From SCTM01 sp965279655 (GTDB taxonomy: Bacteria > Pseudomonadota > Alphaproteobacteria > Rhodospirillales > Rhodospirillaceae), in the NCBI GenBank assembly GCA_965279655.1, contig OZ257255.1, forward strand, positions 868,001-932,000: 64,000 nucleotides of DNA. The letters run 5' to 3'. The translations under genes and the position numbers were made by a program. Of the stretch, positions 23,660 to 32,068 are shown piece by piece. The first letter of the stretch is position 1, and every line of letters starts with the position of its first letter. The notes under the pieces are model-generated. The model did not search any database and was not told where the DNA came from. It saw only the letters and a list, made by a program, of their open reading frames with translations.

Positions 23660-24670
23660 ATGACCACACCCAAAAGCATGCCAATCCCCCGTCTCGACAT
23701 CGAACCCGAACAGCCCCATACCTTGGGTCCTGGCCGAGCACGGACGACCCGTCCGGCCCTAACAGTCGTTCCCAGCCAGGGCGTGTCAGAAATGTCTCCC
23801 GGTTCCAAGCCGATCAGCCATGGCCGCGCGCCGCGGCGCGGCACTTGGGTCACGCCCAGCGCGCTGCCCGGCTTCGGCCCGACGATGGGCTTCACGCTTC
23901 TATATCTGAGCATCCTCGTCCTCCTGCCGCTCGCGGCCTTGATCATCAAAGCCAGCGGCGGGACGTGGGCCCAGTTCTGGGCGACCGCCACGGCGCCGCG
24001 CGCGATCGCGGCTTACCAGTTGAGCTTCGGCGCGGCCTTGATCGCCGCCGCGGTCAATTTGGTGTTCGGCGTGCTCGTGGCCTGGGTGCTTGTGCGCTAC
24101 GAGTTTCCCTTCAAGCGCCTGGTCGACGGTCTGGTCGATCTGCCCTTCGCGCTGCCGACCGCTGTCGCAGGCATTGCACTCGCGACCCTCTATAGTCCGA
24201 AGGGCTGGATCGGACAGTTCCTAGAACAGTTCGGGATCAAAGCCGCCTATACGGCCACCGGCGTGACCCTCGCGCTCATCTTCATCGGCCTGCCGTTCGT
24301 CGTGCGCACCGTGCAGCCGGTGCTGCAGGATCTCGATCCTGAACTGGAAGAGGCCGCCGCGAGCCTTGGCGCCAAGCCCTGGCAGACCTTCGTGCGCGTC
24401 ATCAGCCCGGCGATCATGCCGGCGGCGCTCACCGGTTTCGCGCTCGCCTTTGCCCGCGCCGTCGGGGAATACGGTTCGGTGATTTTCATCGCCGGCAATA
24501 TCCCGATGAAGTCGGAGATCGCGCCCCTGCTGATCATCATCAAGCTCGAACAGTACGACTACCGCGGCGCGGCCGTGATCGGTGTGGTGATGCTGGCGGC
24601 CTCGTTTCTGCTTCTGCTTGCGATCAATATGCTCCAGCGCTGGGCCCGCAACCGGCAAGGGGAGATCTGA
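23660..24670 (+). CDS. cysT: Sulfate ABC transporter permease CysT
   Basis: An inner-membrane permease of 336 residues from this start. After an unusual polar N-terminal extension it has the usual six membrane segments, beginning TMGFTLLYLSILVLLPLAALI. The cytoplasmic EAA loop, which contacts CysA, reads EEAAASLGAKPWQTFVRV. PFALPTAVAGIALATLYSP is strongly CysT-like. Known CysT proteins are about 280 residues, so the ATG at 23792 (292 residues) is an alternative. I chose 23660 because GGAGTGGAGGGG stands right before it. It pairs with CysW to form the channel for sulfate driven by CysA. Confidence 0.88.
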   Translation: MTTPKSMPIPRLDIEPEQPHTLGPGRARTTRPALTVVPSQGVSEMSPGSKPISHGRAPRRGTWVTPSALPGFGPTMGFTLLYLSILVLLPLAALIIKASGGTWAQFWATATAPRAIAAYQLSFGAALIAAAVNLVFGVLVAWVLVRYEFPFKRLVDGLVDLPFALPTAVAGIALATLYSPKGWIGQFLEQFGIKAAYTATGVTLALIFIGLPFVVRTVQPVLQDLDPELEEAAASLGAKPWQTFVRVISPAIMPAALTGFALAFARAVGEYGSVIFIAGNIPMKSEIAPLLIIIKLEQYDYRGAAVIGVVMLAASFLLLLAINMLQRWARNRQGEI

Positions 24671-24672
24671 GC

Positions 24673-25539
24673 ATGCACGCTCCGCGCCGCCGCGATACCG
24701 TTGGCGCAGGCCCCGGCATACGTGCCGCCCTGATCGGAACGTCGCTCCTGTTCATCGCGATCTTCCTGGTGCTGCCGCTGGTGAGCGTATTCACCGAAGC
24801 CCTGCGAGGCGGCTTCGGCAAATACTTCGCGGCCATCGTCGAGCCGGATGCCTTCGCGGCTCTCAGACTCACGTTGCTTGTCGCGGTCATCGCCGTGCCG
24901 CTGAACATGGTTTTCGGCGTTGCGGCGTCCTGGGCCATCGCCAAGTTCGACTTCTGGGGCAAGAGCCTCTTGATCACCTTGATTGACCTGCCGTTCTCGG
25001 TCTCGCCGGTGATCTCCGGCCTGATCTACGTGCTCTTGTTCGGCGCCCAGGGATTGCTCGGCCCATGGCTGCAGGCCCATGACATCCAGATCATCTTCGC
25101 CGTGCCGGGCATCGTGCTCGCCACCGTGTTCGTGACGTTCCCGTTTGTGGCGCGCGAATTGATTCCGCTGATGCAGGAGCAAGGCACCGAAGCCGAAGAA
25201 GCCGCGCGTTCGCTGGGCGCCAACGGCTGGCAGATGTTCTGGCGCGTCACCCTGCCCAACATCAAATGGGGCCTCGTGTACGGCGTGCTGCTTTGCAATG
25301 CGCGCGCCATGGGCGAATTCGGCGCGGTGTCGGTCGTCTCGGGCCACATCCGTGGGCTCACCACAACCATGCCCTTGCATGTCGAGATCCTCTACAACGA
25401 ATACAACTTCATTGCGGCGTTTGCCGTGGCGTCGCTGCTCGCCTTCCTGGCTCTTGTCACGCTGGTCGTGAAAAGCGCGCTGGAGTGGGGCGATCGGCAG
25501 AACCCCGACGAAGTACGCGTCGCAGGAGCGACCCTATGA
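24673..25539 (+). CDS. cysW: Sulfate ABC transporter permease CysW
   Basis: A 288-residue inner-membrane permease, normal length. LFIAIFLVLPLVSVFTEAL is the first membrane segment, DLPFSVSPVISGLIYVLLFG is a CysW hallmark, and EEAARSLGANGWQMFWRVTLP is the EAA loop that docks on the ATPase. GEFGAVSVVSGHIRG is conserved in the family. It starts 2 bases after cysT and its stop overlaps the cysA start (ATGA), so all three are translationally coupled. It works with CysT and Sbp in sulfate import. Confidence 0.93.
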   Translation: MHAPRRRDTVGAGPGIRAALIGTSLLFIAIFLVLPLVSVFTEALRGGFGKYFAAIVEPDAFAALRLTLLVAVIAVPLNMVFGVAASWAIAKFDFWGKSLLITLIDLPFSVSPVISGLIYVLLFGAQGLLGPWLQAHDIQIIFAVPGIVLATVFVTFPFVARELIPLMQEQGTEAEEAARSLGANGWQMFWRVTLPNIKWGLVYGVLLCNARAMGEFGAVSVVSGHIRGLTTTMPLHVEILYNEYNFIAAFAVASLLAFLALVTLVVKSALEWGDRQNPDEVRVAGATL

Positions 25540-26594
25540 CCATCGAACTCCTCAACATCGAAAAGCGGTTCGACAAGTTCGTCGCCGTCAACGGCGTCTC
25601 CTTGAAAGTCGAGCGCGGCGAACTGGTCGCGCTGCTGGGCCCGTCCGGTTCCGGCAAGACCACGCTGCTGCGCGTGATCGCGGGTCTCGAGTTCCCGGAT
25701 GCGGGTCAGGTGCTGTTCGACGGCGAGGACGCCGGCAATCGCGACGTGGCGCGCCGGCGCGTCGGCTTCGTGTTCCAGCACTACGCGCTGTTCCGGCATA
25801 TGACCGTTTTCGAGAACGTGGCCTTCGGTCTGCGTGTGATGAGCCGCGCCAAGCGTCCGCCCGAGAATGTGATCCAGGAAAAGGTGACGTCGCTTCTCCG
25901 CCTGGTCCAGCTCGAACCCATGGCCGGGCGCTATCCGTCCCAGCTTTCCGGTGGGCAGCGGCAGCGCATCGCGCTCGCGCGCGCGCTCGCCATCGAGCCG
26001 CGGATGTTGCTGCTCGACGAACCGTTCGGCGCGCTCGACGCCAAGGTGCGCAAGGAATTGCGTCGTTGGCTGCGCGGCCTGCACGACGAGATGGGCTTCA
26101 CCAGCCTGTTCGTCACCCACGACCAGGAAGAAGCGCTGGAACTCGCCGACCGGGTGGTCGTGATGAACCAGGGCAAGATCGAACAGATCGGCACGCCGCA
26201 GGAGGTCTATGACTCTCCGGCGACGCCGTTCGTCTACGAGTTCCTCGGCAACGTGAACCGGGTCGCCTGCACCATCATCAACGGGCGGGTGAACCTGTGG
26301 GGCAGCGACTTCGAGGTCCAAGTGGCCGAGAGCGGCCAGCGGGAGGGCTTTGCCTACCTGCGCCCCCATGACATCGAGATCGGCGGCGAGGGCGCCCGCG
26401 TCCAAGCCAAGGTGCGCCACGTCTCCGCCACAGGCCCGATCGCCCGGGTGGAACTGGCCTTCGACGGCCTGGCGACGCCGATCGAAGCGGAACTGTCCCG
26501 CCAGCGGCTGGAGGAACTCTCCCTCCGGCCCGGCCAGCAGGTCCCGGTTCTGGCCCGGAGCGCTCGGATTTTCGCCGCCGGGGCAGGGGTTTAG
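25536..26594 (+). CDS. cysA: Sulfate ABC transporter ATP-binding protein CysA
   Basis: A 352-residue cytosolic ATPase at the inner face of the membrane. Walker A is GPSGSGKTT (about residues 34-42), the Q-loop follows in VFQHYALFRHMTVFENV, the signature is LSGGQRQRIALARAL (about 135), Walker B is MLLLDEPFGALD, and the switch histidine is in VTHDQEEA. A C-terminal regulatory TOBE-like domain (RPHDIEI, VRHVSATGPIARVEL) is typical of CysA. Couples ATP hydrolysis to sulfate import through CysT/CysW. It closes the uptake part of the cluster; hairpins follow. Confidence 0.94.
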   Translation: MTIELLNIEKRFDKFVAVNGVSLKVERGELVALLGPSGSGKTTLLRVIAGLEFPDAGQVLFDGEDAGNRDVARRRVGFVFQHYALFRHMTVFENVAFGLRVMSRAKRPPENVIQEKVTSLLRLVQLEPMAGRYPSQLSGGQRQRIALARALAIEPRMLLLDEPFGALDAKVRKELRRWLRGLHDEMGFTSLFVTHDQEEALELADRVVVMNQGKIEQIGTPQEVYDSPATPFVYEFLGNVNRVACTIINGRVNLWGSDFEVQVAESGQREGFAYLRPHDIEIGGEGARVQAKVRHVSATGPIARVELAFDGLATPIEAELSRQRLEELSLRPGQQVPVLARSARIFAAGAGV

Positions 26595-26605
26595 GCGTCC
26601 CGCCC

Positions 26606-26640
26606 GGGAGAAGAAGTTTCTCCCAAACGACGGTTTTTCG
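26606..26640 (+). terminator. Hairpin(s) after cysA, terminator-like
   Basis: GGGAGAA-GAAGT-TTCTCCC (26606-26624) is followed by ACGACGGTTTTTCGT, which has a T-run and a short second stem. This is the better terminator candidate of the region. The same CGGGAGA...TCTCCC...GGCGGGT layout occurs after sbp. Confidence 0.5.
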
Positions 26641-26702
26641 TCAGGAAAGTCTCCCAGACGGCGGGTTTTGCCCTCCCGGACCCCTGCCGATTAGAAAGCC
26701 GG

Positions 26703-26724
26703 GGGAGGTGTACCTATACCTCCC
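26703..26724 (+). promoter_or_regulatory. Leader hairpin before cobA
   Basis: GGGAGGT-GTACCTAT-ACCTCCC, a seven-base-pair stem 33 bases upstream of the preferred cobA start. It could be an attenuator or RBS-control element; the left arm GGGGGAGGT is itself SD-like. No known riboswitch is recognised. Confidence 0.4.
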
Positions 26725-26757
26725 GCCATCGCGCAGATGCCCAGCCGGGACAGAGCC

Positions 26758-27591
26758 ATGGCCAACGTCGTTCCGCTATTCGATTCAATGACTCCCGCCG
26801 CCAGTGCGCCGGGGAAGGTCATCCTCGTGGGGGCCGGGCCGGGTGATCCGGGGCTGCTCACGCGCAAGGCCTTCGCCGCGCTGACCACCGCCGACATTCT
26901 GTTCTACGACGACCTCGTCTCCGCGGAGATCCTCGCTGAAGTGCCGGCCACGGTGCGCCGCGTGTACGTCGGCAAGCCGAACGGCGCCGCGAAGATCACC
27001 CAGGAAGAAATTATTTCTCTCCTGGCCGATGCGGCGCGCACCTATGGCCATGTCGTGCGGCTGAAAGGCGGCGATCCGCTGATCTTCGGGCGCGGCGGCG
27101 AAGAGATCGAAGGTCTGCGCGCCGAGGGGATCAGCGTCGAGGTCATTCCCGGCATCACGGCGGCGCAGGGTGCCGCCAGCAGCACGCACATCCCGCTCAC
27201 CCATCGCGACCTGTCCGCGCAGATTTCCTACATCACCGCCGTGCGCCGCGATGGTTCGCTGGCGGATTTCCGCAATCTGGCGGGCGAGGGGAAGACTCTG
27301 GTCGTCTACATGGGCCTCGGCAGAGCCGACGACATCGCCGCGGCCTTGAAGGCCGACGGCATCGCCGGTGACTTCCCCTTGGCCATCATCGAGAACGCGA
27401 CCCGTCCGGGCGAGCGCCGTTTCGTGACCACGGTCGATCAACTGTCCGCCACGATTACCGCGCAGGCCGTGCGCAGCCCGGCGCTCTTGCTGTTCGGCAA
27501 GGTTGCGACCGCCGCCTCCGCCCGCGTGCGCGCCGAAGACACAGCCGTGACAAGCGGCGAATTCAACTGGGTACATTTCGCTCATGGCTAA
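26758..27591 (+). CDS. cobA: Uroporphyrinogen-III C-methyltransferase (SUMT)
   Basis: A 277-residue SAM-dependent methyltransferase that converts uroporphyrinogen III to precorrin-2. GKVILVGAGPGDPGLLTRKA is the N-terminal signature, VRLKGGDPLIFGRGGEEIEGL the SAM-binding loop with GGDPxxFGRG, and ITAAQGAASSTHIPLTHRD a conserved substrate region. It is the stand-alone SUMT rather than the three-domain CysG; the other siroheme activity is encoded at 34628-35221. First gene of a coupled operon; its last 8 bases overlap the DUF2849 gene. The role here is supplying precorrin-2 for the siroheme of the sulfite reductase. Start 26758 preferred to 26737. Confidence 0.92.
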   Translation: MANVVPLFDSMTPAASAPGKVILVGAGPGDPGLLTRKAFAALTTADILFYDDLVSAEILAEVPATVRRVYVGKPNGAAKITQEEIISLLADAARTYGHVVRLKGGDPLIFGRGGEEIEGLRAEGISVEVIPGITAAQGAASSTHIPLTHRDLSAQISYITAVRRDGSLADFRNLAGEGKTLVVYMGLGRADDIAAALKADGIAGDFPLAIIENATRPGERRFVTTVDQLSATITAQAVRSPALLLFGKVATAASARVRAEDTAVTSGEFNWVHFAHG

Positions 27592-27943
27592 CGAGACCAC
27601 ACAAACGATCGAGCCGTCGGAGATCAGCGCGCATCGCCGTTCCAATAAGGCGGCGGGCGGCAAGATCGCGACCGGCAACCGCCTGCGCGACGGCGTGGTG
27701 ATCTACCTCGCCGCCAACGGCGAATGGGTCACGGAAGTCGACCAGGCGCGTGTGGAGACCACTGCCGAAGGCGAAGCCGCCCTCCAGGCCGCGCTCGACG
27801 CCGCCGTGAAGGGGAACTACCTGATCGATGCCGCGGTGATCGACACGGTCCCGTCAGGCACCAAGCCCGCGCGGTTGCGCGAACAGATCCGCGCCGTCGG
27901 CCCGACGATCCGGCCCGATCTCGCCCGCCGTTCTTCCTGGTAA
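27584..27943 (+). CDS. DUF2849 family protein
   Basis: A 119-residue cytosolic protein. GNRLRDGVVIYLAANGEWVTEVDQARV is the DUF2849 core, followed by a helix of alternating Ala and acidic residues (AEGEAALQAALDAAV) and a C-terminal LREQIRAVGPTIRPDLA. In alphaproteobacteria DUF2849 genes stand between the SUMT gene and the sulfite reductase, exactly as here, so a helper role in sulfite reductase maturation or electron supply is often assumed, without biochemical proof known to me. Overlaps cobA by 8 bases and precedes the reductase by 7. Confidence 0.88.
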   Translation: MANETTQTIEPSEISAHRRSNKAAGGKIATGNRLRDGVVIYLAANGEWVTEVDQARVETTAEGEAALQAALDAAVKGNYLIDAAVIDTVPSGTKPARLREQIRAVGPTIRPDLARRSSW

Positions 27944-27950
27944 GAGTGTC

Positions 27951-29606
27951 ATGTACGTCTACGACAAATTCGATCACACCATCGTCCGCGAACGCGTCGC
28001 GGAATTCCGCGGCCAGGTGCAGCGCCGCCTTGCCGGCGAGCTGACCGAAGAGCAGTTCCGCCCGCTGCGGCTGATGAACGGCCTGTATCTCCAGCTGCAT
28101 GCCTACATGCTGCGCGTCGCGATCCCCTACGGCACGCTGTCCTCGGCGCAGCTAAAGAAGCTGGCCTACATCGCGCGTACGTACGATCGCGGCTACGGCC
28201 ATTTCACGACGCGCCAGAACATCCAGTACAACTGGATCAAGCTGGAACAGATGCCCGATCTCTTGAACGATCTGGCGGACGTGCAGCTGCACGGCATCCA
28301 GACCTCGGGCAACTGCATCCGCAACGTCACCGCCGACCAATTCTCAGGTGTCGCGGGCGACGAAGTGGAAGATCCGCGCATCGTGTCGGAAGCCGTGCGC
28401 CAGTGGTCCACGTTCCACCCGGAATTCTCGTTCCTGCCGCGCAAGTTCAAGATCGCGGTGACGGGTGCGGCGCAGGACCGCGCGGCCATCCAGTACCACG
28501 ACATCGGCATCCAGGTTGTCCGCGGCCCGGAAGGCGACGTTGGCTACAAGATCTACGCCGGCGGCGGCATGGGCCGCACCCCGGTGATCGCGCCGCTGAT
28601 CCGCGCGTTCCTGCCGAAGGCGGAGCTGCTGTCGTACCTCGAAGCGATCCTGCGCGTTTACAACCGCCACGGCCGCCGCGACAACATCTACAAGGCGCGC
28701 ATCAAGATCCTGGTGCGCGAGATCGGCGCGGAAGAGTTCACCCGCCAGGTCGAGGCCGAATGGGCGCTGCTGCGCACCGAAGGCGTCAACCTGCCGGAAG
28801 CGGAGCTGACCCGCATCCAGAAATTCTTCGCACCGCCGCCGTATGACGTGATCGCCGGACCGGTCGCGTCCTTCGAGCAAGCGCGGAAATCCAACCCGGC
28901 CTTCGCGCGCTGGATCGAGACCAACGTGCATACGCACAAGGTCCCGGGCTACGGCATCGTCACAATCTCGCTCAAGCCCGTCGGCGGCGTGCCCGGCGAT
29001 GCGACGGCGGACCAGATGGAACAGATCGCCGATCTGGCCGAGAAGTATTCCTTCGCCGAGATCCGCGTCACCCACGTCCAGAACCTCGTCCTGCCGAACG
29101 TGAAGCAGGCGGACCTGTTCGCGGTGTGGCAGGAACTTGGCAAGATCGGTTTCGCCGACGCCAACATCGGCCTCATCGGCGACATCATCGCGTGCCCCGG
29201 CCTGGATTACTGCGCGCTCGCCAACGCGCGTTCGATCCCGGTCGCCCAGCAGATCAGCGAGCGTTTCCAGACGCCGGAACGCATGAAGGAAATCGGCCCC
29301 CTTCAGATCAAGATCTCGGGCTGCATCAATGCTTGCGGACACCACCACGCCGCCCACATCGGCATCCTGGGTGTCGAGCGCGCGGGCGAGGAGCTTTATC
29401 AGCTCACCCTCGGCGGCGCCGCCGACGAGACCGCCTCGGTCGGCGAACTCATCGGCCCGGGCTTTAAGGGCGATCAAGTTGTCGATGCGGTTGAGAAAGT
29501 CGTGAACATCTATCTTGAACTCCGTCAGCCTGGCGAAGAATTCCTCGCGGCCTATCGCCGCTTGGGCAAAGCGCCCTTCAAGGAGCGCCTCTATGCCAGT
29601 GCTTAG
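27951..29606 (+). CDS. cysI: Sulfite reductase (ferredoxin-type, siroheme and [4Fe-4S])
   Basis: A 551-residue one-chain nitrite/sulfite reductase that reduces sulfite to sulfide with six electrons. Two ferrodoxin-like half-domains are visible (GYGHFTTRQNIQYNWI near residue 80, and GYGIVTISLKPVGG in the second half). Cysteines C415, C421, C458 and C462 in ACPGLDYCALANA and ISGCINACGHHHAAHIG bind the cubane, the last also the siroheme. TRQNIQ and SGNCIRN match anion-binding arginine and lysine regions. Nitrite reduction is possible by family, but cysH and DUF934 next to it point to sulfite. No CysJ-like flavoprotein is present, so ferredoxin is the likely donor. Confidence 0.92.
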   Translation: MYVYDKFDHTIVRERVAEFRGQVQRRLAGELTEEQFRPLRLMNGLYLQLHAYMLRVAIPYGTLSSAQLKKLAYIARTYDRGYGHFTTRQNIQYNWIKLEQMPDLLNDLADVQLHGIQTSGNCIRNVTADQFSGVAGDEVEDPRIVSEAVRQWSTFHPEFSFLPRKFKIAVTGAAQDRAAIQYHDIGIQVVRGPEGDVGYKIYAGGGMGRTPVIAPLIRAFLPKAELLSYLEAILRVYNRHGRRDNIYKARIKILVREIGAEEFTRQVEAEWALLRTEGVNLPEAELTRIQKFFAPPPYDVIAGPVASFEQARKSNPAFARWIETNVHTHKVPGYGIVTISLKPVGGVPGDATADQMEQIADLAEKYSFAEIRVTHVQNLVLPNVKQADLFAVWQELGKIGFADANIGLIGDIIACPGLDYCALANARSIPVAQQISERFQTPERMKEIGPLQIKISGCINACGHHHAAHIGILGVERAGEELYQLTLGGAADETASVGELIGPGFKGDQVVDAVEKVVNIYLELRQPGEEFLAAYRRLGKAPFKERLYASA

Positions 29607-30096
29607 CATCGCCATCGGCAGCGACCCGGCGCCGATCAACGACAACTGGGTGCGTCTCGCCGACGACGCGGCCCCCAGCGCGACGGATCGCGTGATCGTG
29701 CCGTTCGCGCGCCTGAAGGGCGGCGACAACCAGATCTTCACCGCGGCGGCCGTCGGCGTGGAGATGGGGGGCGCGGACCAGGTCGAGGACCTGAAGCCGT
29801 GGATCGACCGTCTCGGCATCGTCGTACTGCGCTTCGCCACCTTCAAGGACGGACGCCTGTTCACCTCCGCGCGCATGCTGCGCCAGCGGTTGAACTTCAA
29901 GGGTGAGGTGCGGGCCACAGGCGATTTCCTCCCGGACCAGACAGCGTTCCTGCTGCGCACCGGCGTGAGCAGCCTGGAAGTGTCCGACACCTTCTCCGTG
30001 GAGGCGGCGGCCAGCTCCGCGCGCGCCTACTCGGTGCGCTATCAGCACGCGGCGGACAACCGCACGGTCGCCTATGACGAACGGCACGCCCCATGA
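29593..30096 (+). CDS. DUF934 family protein, sulfite reductase partner
   Basis: A 167-residue protein of the DUF934 family. IVPFARLKG, FATFKDGRLFTSARMLRQRLNF (written in part) and GDFLPDQTAFLLRTGVSSLEV are its conserved blocks. It is found next to one-chain sulfite reductases in many proteobacteria, where it is thought to help electron transfer or assembly; the exact reaction is not known to me. Its ATG at 29593 lies inside the end of cysI (14-base overlap), and its stop overlaps the cysH start (ATGA). No signal peptide. Confidence 0.88.
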   Translation: MPVLSIAIGSDPAPINDNWVRLADDAAPSATDRVIVPFARLKGGDNQIFTAAAVGVEMGGADQVEDLKPWIDRLGIVVLRFATFKDGRLFTSARMLRQRLNFKGEVRATGDFLPDQTAFLLRTGVSSLEVSDTFSVEAAASSARAYSVRYQHAADNRTVAYDERHAP

Positions 30097-30803
30097 ACGC
30101 GCTCGCCCAAATCCCGGAATTGAAAGAACTGCAGGCCCGTTACGTCGACGCCACGCCGGCGGAACTCGTCGAAGCGATGCTGCGCACGGAATTCCCGGGG
30201 CAGGTCGCGCTGGTGTCCTCCTTCGGCGCCGAGTCCGCGGTGCTGCTGCATCTCGCCGCTCAGGTCGATAAGGCCGTGCCGGTGATCTTCCTGGATACGG
30301 GCAAGGTGTTCGGCGAAACCCGCCGCTATCGCGATCAGCTGATCGCGCGCCTCGGCCTCACCGACGTGCGCACCGTCACCCCGGACGCCGGGGCCCTTGC
30401 CGCGCAGGATCCCAAGGGCGTGCTGTGGTCGCAGAACGCCAACGCCTGCTGCAACGTGCGCAAAGTGGAACCGCTGGAACGCGCGCTCGCGCCGTATCGC
30501 GCCTGGTTCACCGGGCGCAAAGCCTTCCAGACCAGCGATCGCGCGAAGCTGCCGAAGGTCGAGTTCGCCGACGGCCGGTTCAAGGTCAACCCGCTGGTGG
30601 GCATGAGCCGCCAGGCGCTGAGCGACTATTTCGACGCGCACGATCTGCCGCACCATCCGCTGGAAGCCGACGGCTATTTCAGCATCGGTTGCATGCCCTG
30701 CACGGATCGCGTCGCCCCCGGCGAGGACCCGCGCGCCGGTCGCTGGCGCGGCCAGGATAAGGTAGAGTGCGGCATCCACGTTCCCAAGGGAGCGGTTGCG
30801 TGA
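30093..30803 (+). CDS. cysH: Adenylyl-sulfate (APS) reductase, assimilatory
   Basis: A 236-residue enzyme that reduces adenylyl sulfate to sulfite and AMP with thioredoxin. The nucleotide-binding region is VSSFGAESAVLLHL with FLDTGKVFGET. The pair C119-C120 (NACCNVRK) and C200/C203 (GCMPC) bind a [4Fe-4S] cluster; this cluster marks the APS-using form rather than the PAPS-using form, so no APS kinase is needed. The catalytic cysteine is C226 in ECGIH near the C-terminus. Coupled upstream to DUF934 and downstream to hemA (GTGA). ATP sulfurylase, needed to make APS, is not in this window. Confidence 0.93.
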   Translation: MNALAQIPELKELQARYVDATPAELVEAMLRTEFPGQVALVSSFGAESAVLLHLAAQVDKAVPVIFLDTGKVFGETRRYRDQLIARLGLTDVRTVTPDAGALAAQDPKGVLWSQNANACCNVRKVEPLERALAPYRAWFTGRKAFQTSDRAKLPKVEFADGRFKVNPLVGMSRQALSDYFDAHDLPHHPLEADGYFSIGCMPCTDRVAPGEDPRAGRWRGQDKVECGIHVPKGAVA

Positions 30804-32068
30804 GCTTTTCCCGCAAACCTCGTGTTGGCGGAGAACCGGCGAGCGCGCCGTCGGATGTGTTCGGCTACGACGCATTCTTTAATGGCGCCCTCGATGAGCT
30901 GAAGAGCGCCGGCAACTACCGCCACTTCGCGCGGCTCGAGCGGCTGCACGGGCAGTTCCCGCGCGCGCTCCTGCACGGCGATGGCGGCCCGCGCGAAGTC
31001 ACCGTGTGGTGCTCGAACGACTACCTCGGCATGAGCCAGCATCCCAAGGTGGAAGCGGCCATGACGACTGCCGCGCACGCGTCCGGCGCCGGCGCCGGGG
31101 GCACCCGCAACATCAGCGGCACCCATCAGATTCATGCCGCCCTGGAATCCGAACTCGCCGCCCTGCACCGCAAGGACGCGAGCCTGCTGTTCACCTCCGG
31201 CTACATCGCCAACCAGGGCGCGCTGGCCACGTTGGCCTCGCGGCTGCCGAACTGCATCGTGCTGTCGGACGCGAAGAACCACGCCTCCATGATCGCGGGC
31301 CTGCGCCAATCGCGCGTGCCGAAGCTGATCTTCCGCCACAACGATGTCGCTCACCTCGCGGAACTGCTGGCGGGCCTGCCGAAGGATCAGCCGAAGTTGA
31401 TCGCCGTCGAGTCCGTTTATTCCATGGACGGCACCATTGCCGACCTCCGCAGCATCGCGACGCTGGCGAAGGAACACGGCGCGCTCACTTACGTCGACGA
31501 AGTCCACGCGGTCGGCCTCTACGGCGTGCGCGGCGGCGGCATCGTCGATGCGCTCGGCCTCCACGAACAGATCGACATCGTCCAGGGCACCCTGGCCAAG
31601 GCGTTCGGCGTGATGGGAGGCTACGTCGCGGCGTCCGCGGCCACCGTCGATTTCCTGCGCAGCTTCTCGGCGGAGTTCATCTTCACCACGTCCTTGTCGC
31701 CGGTTCTGGTCGCCGCGGCCCTCGCATCGGTGCGCCATGTCGCCACGGCCAACGACTTGCGCATCCGTCACCAGACCCAAGTGGCGAAGCTGAAGTCCGC
31801 GCTGGCCAAGGCGCGCATCCCGGTGCTCGCCACCGACACCCATATCGTCCCGGTGATGATCGGCGATGCGAAACGCTGCAAGGCGGTCTGCGACGGCTTG
31901 CGCGACAATCACCGCATCTACGTCCAGCCCATCAACTATCCCACCGTGCCGCGCGGCACCGAGCGTCTGCGTCTCACGCCGTCGCCCCTGCACACGGATG
32001 AACACATCGGCGCCCTGGTGGCGGCGCTCACCACCGAACTCGCCCGTCATGGCATTCCTCAAGCGTAA
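30800..32068 (+). CDS. hemA: 5-aminolevulinate synthase
   Basis: A 422-residue PLP enzyme making 5-aminolevulinate from glycine and succinyl-CoA (the Shemin or C4 route, an alphaproteobacterial trait). WCSNDYLGMSQHP, GTRNISGTH, YVDEVHAVGLYG and the PLP lysine in GTLAKAFGVMGGY are all conserved. The first 25 residues before DVFGYDAFFNGALDEL are an extension compared with usual starts. The GTG at 30800 overlaps the cysH stop (GTGA) with AAGGGAG upstream. Position inside a sulfite reductase operon suggests a copy dedicated to siroheme supply; another hemA may exist elsewhere. Confidence 0.93.
   Translation: MSFSRKPRVGGEPASAPSDVFGYDAFFNGALDELKSAGNYRHFARLERLHGQFPRALLHGDGGPREVTVWCSNDYLGMSQHPKVEAAMTTAAHASGAGAGGTRNISGTHQIHAALESELAALHRKDASLLFTSGYIANQGALATLASRLPNCIVLSDAKNHASMIAGLRQSRVPKLIFRHNDVAHLAELLAGLPKDQPKLIAVESVYSMDGTIADLRSIATLAKEHGALTYVDEVHAVGLYGVRGGGIVDALGLHEQIDIVQGTLAKAFGVMGGYVAASAATVDFLRSFSAEFIFTTSLSPVLVAAALASVRHVATANDLRIRHQTQVAKLKSALAKARIPVLATDTHIVPVMIGDAKRCKAVCDGLRDNHRIYVQPINYPTVPRGTERLRLTPSPLHTDEHIGALVAALTTELARHGIPQA

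Noticed and set aside
26695..26758. Known riboswitch (SAM or cobalamin type) before cobA
   Set aside because: Only one seven-base-pair hairpin fits; none of the conserved riboswitch cores I know is visible and the leader is too short.
28344..29990. Long minus-strand open frame (about 548 codons) opposite the sulfite reductase gene
   Set aside because: Antisense to cysI and the DUF934 gene, both well supported by motifs; low-complexity composition and no RBS.
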